The notes under the pieces were generated by a model. That model was not told the origin of the DNA, did not search any database, and saw only the letters and a list, made by a program, of their open reading frames with translations. Both the position numbers and the translations under genes were made by a program. Positions 63,846 through 64,000 of a DNA stretch of 64,000 nt are shown here, piece by piece. The stretch comes from Bacteroidaceae bacterium (GTDB taxonomy: Bacteria; Bacteroidota; Bacteroidia; Bacteroidales; Bacteroidaceae), in assembly GCA_017617315.1 (NCBI GenBank), contig JAFZWM010000007.1, positions 62,001-126,000 on the forward strand, written 5' to 3'. Numbering within the stretch: the first letter of the stretch is position 1; the number at the start of each line of letters is the position of its first letter.

Positions 63846-63877
63846 CAAAAATACATTTATTTTCCGTATTGCACAAA
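63846..63877 (-). promoter_or_regulatory. Promoter of the minus-strand run starting with the mini CTD protein
   Basis: TTTG (63877-63874), a 20-bp spacer and TATTTTTG (63853-63846) on the minus strand, a full consensus match 33 bases before the ATG at 63812. Confidence 0.7.
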
Positions 63878-63940
63878 TTTTTACCTTGTTTTTTCGTTTT
63901 AATGTTTTGGCGGATTTTCTGTTTGGGGTAGTCGTGAAAA

Positions 63941-63974
63941 AGAAAAATCCCGCAATTTCGAAATTTGCAGGATT
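63941..63974 (-). terminator. Terminator downstream of the tRNA
   Basis: On the minus strand the stem AATCCTGCAAATTT / AAATTGCGGGATT (with mismatches) is followed by TTTCTTTTTC, right after the tRNA-like sequence. Confidence 0.6.
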
Positions 63975-63980
63975 AAGTTG

Positions 63981-64000
63981 GGTGCCCAGTGGGACTCGAA
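63981..64000 (-). tRNA. Probable 3' end of a tRNA gene, cut by the window edge
   Basis: The minus strand reads TTCGAGT (T-loop), CCCAC (T-stem 3' half), TGGGCAC (acceptor 3' half) and C, the canonical order of the tRNA 3' end. Only about 20 bases are inside the window, so isotype and full fold cannot be judged. A terminator follows. Confidence 0.5.

Overview
The window looks like chromosomal DNA of a Bacteroidales bacterium, most likely a Prevotellaceae relative. The evidence is a complete SusC/SusD pair with a hybrid two-component regulator, repeated matches to the Bacteroidota sigma-factor promoter (TTTG, 19-21 bp, TAnnTTTG), no Shine-Dalgarno requirement at most starts, and several secreted proteins ending in a type IX-like C-terminal domain of the style ALDGL-x-x-G-x-YIINGxKVxKK. 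No rRNA, IS element, phage or CRISPR array is visible. The window enters inside one gene and leaves inside a probable tRNA.

Region 1 (1-4.3 kb) is the end of a surface-polysaccharide locus: a 5'-truncated nucleotide-sugar epimerase/dehydratase, UDP-glucose dehydrogenase, a WecG/TagA glycosyltransferase, and a convergent putative rhamnosyltransferase-type enzyme.

Region 2 (4.3-21.4 kb) is the most unusual part. Two transcription units each contain a giant secreted GLUG/beta-helix protein (3582 and 1754 residues) followed within 4-7 bp by a tiny gene (67 and 69 residues) and a strong terminator. The two tiny proteins share an N-terminal Y-x-x-P motif, a central KPR and a C-terminal R-x-x-KWGDLW block. 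I do not recognise a described system of this form.

Region 3 (21.5-28.0 kb) holds a lysophospholipid acyltransferase and a six-gene nucleotide-sugar operon: gmd and fcl for GDP-L-fucose, rmlA, rmlC and rmlB for dTDP-6-deoxy-4-keto sugars but no rmlD, and an IspD/TarI-type cytidylyltransferase.

Region 4 (28.0-47.9 kb) is a pectin-type polysaccharide utilization locus. It has a sodium:solute symporter, GH127, a GH141-like beta-helix protein, GH78 rhamnosidase, a DUF4377-like lipoprotein, GH28 polygalacturonase, a hybrid two-component regulator, SusC and SusD. The combination points to rhamnogalacturonan, possibly RG-II side chains. The regulator would sense a fragment, SusC/D would import oligosaccharides and the hydrolases would trim them.

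Region 5 (47.9-64 kb) is mostly housekeeping: a repeat-rich non-coding stretch with a perfect 21-bp hairpin, a serine-biosynthesis cluster (serC, serA and a DUF1015 protein that may be a serine kinase), a DbpA-like helicase, a small secreted protein, and a long minus-strand run (mini CTD protein, L,D-transpeptidase, FeoAB, CstA, a small membrane protein, an outer-membrane barrel, a GHL10 hydrolase, RNase Z). That run goes from one good promoter at about 63.86 kb to one strong terminator at about 54.15 kb.
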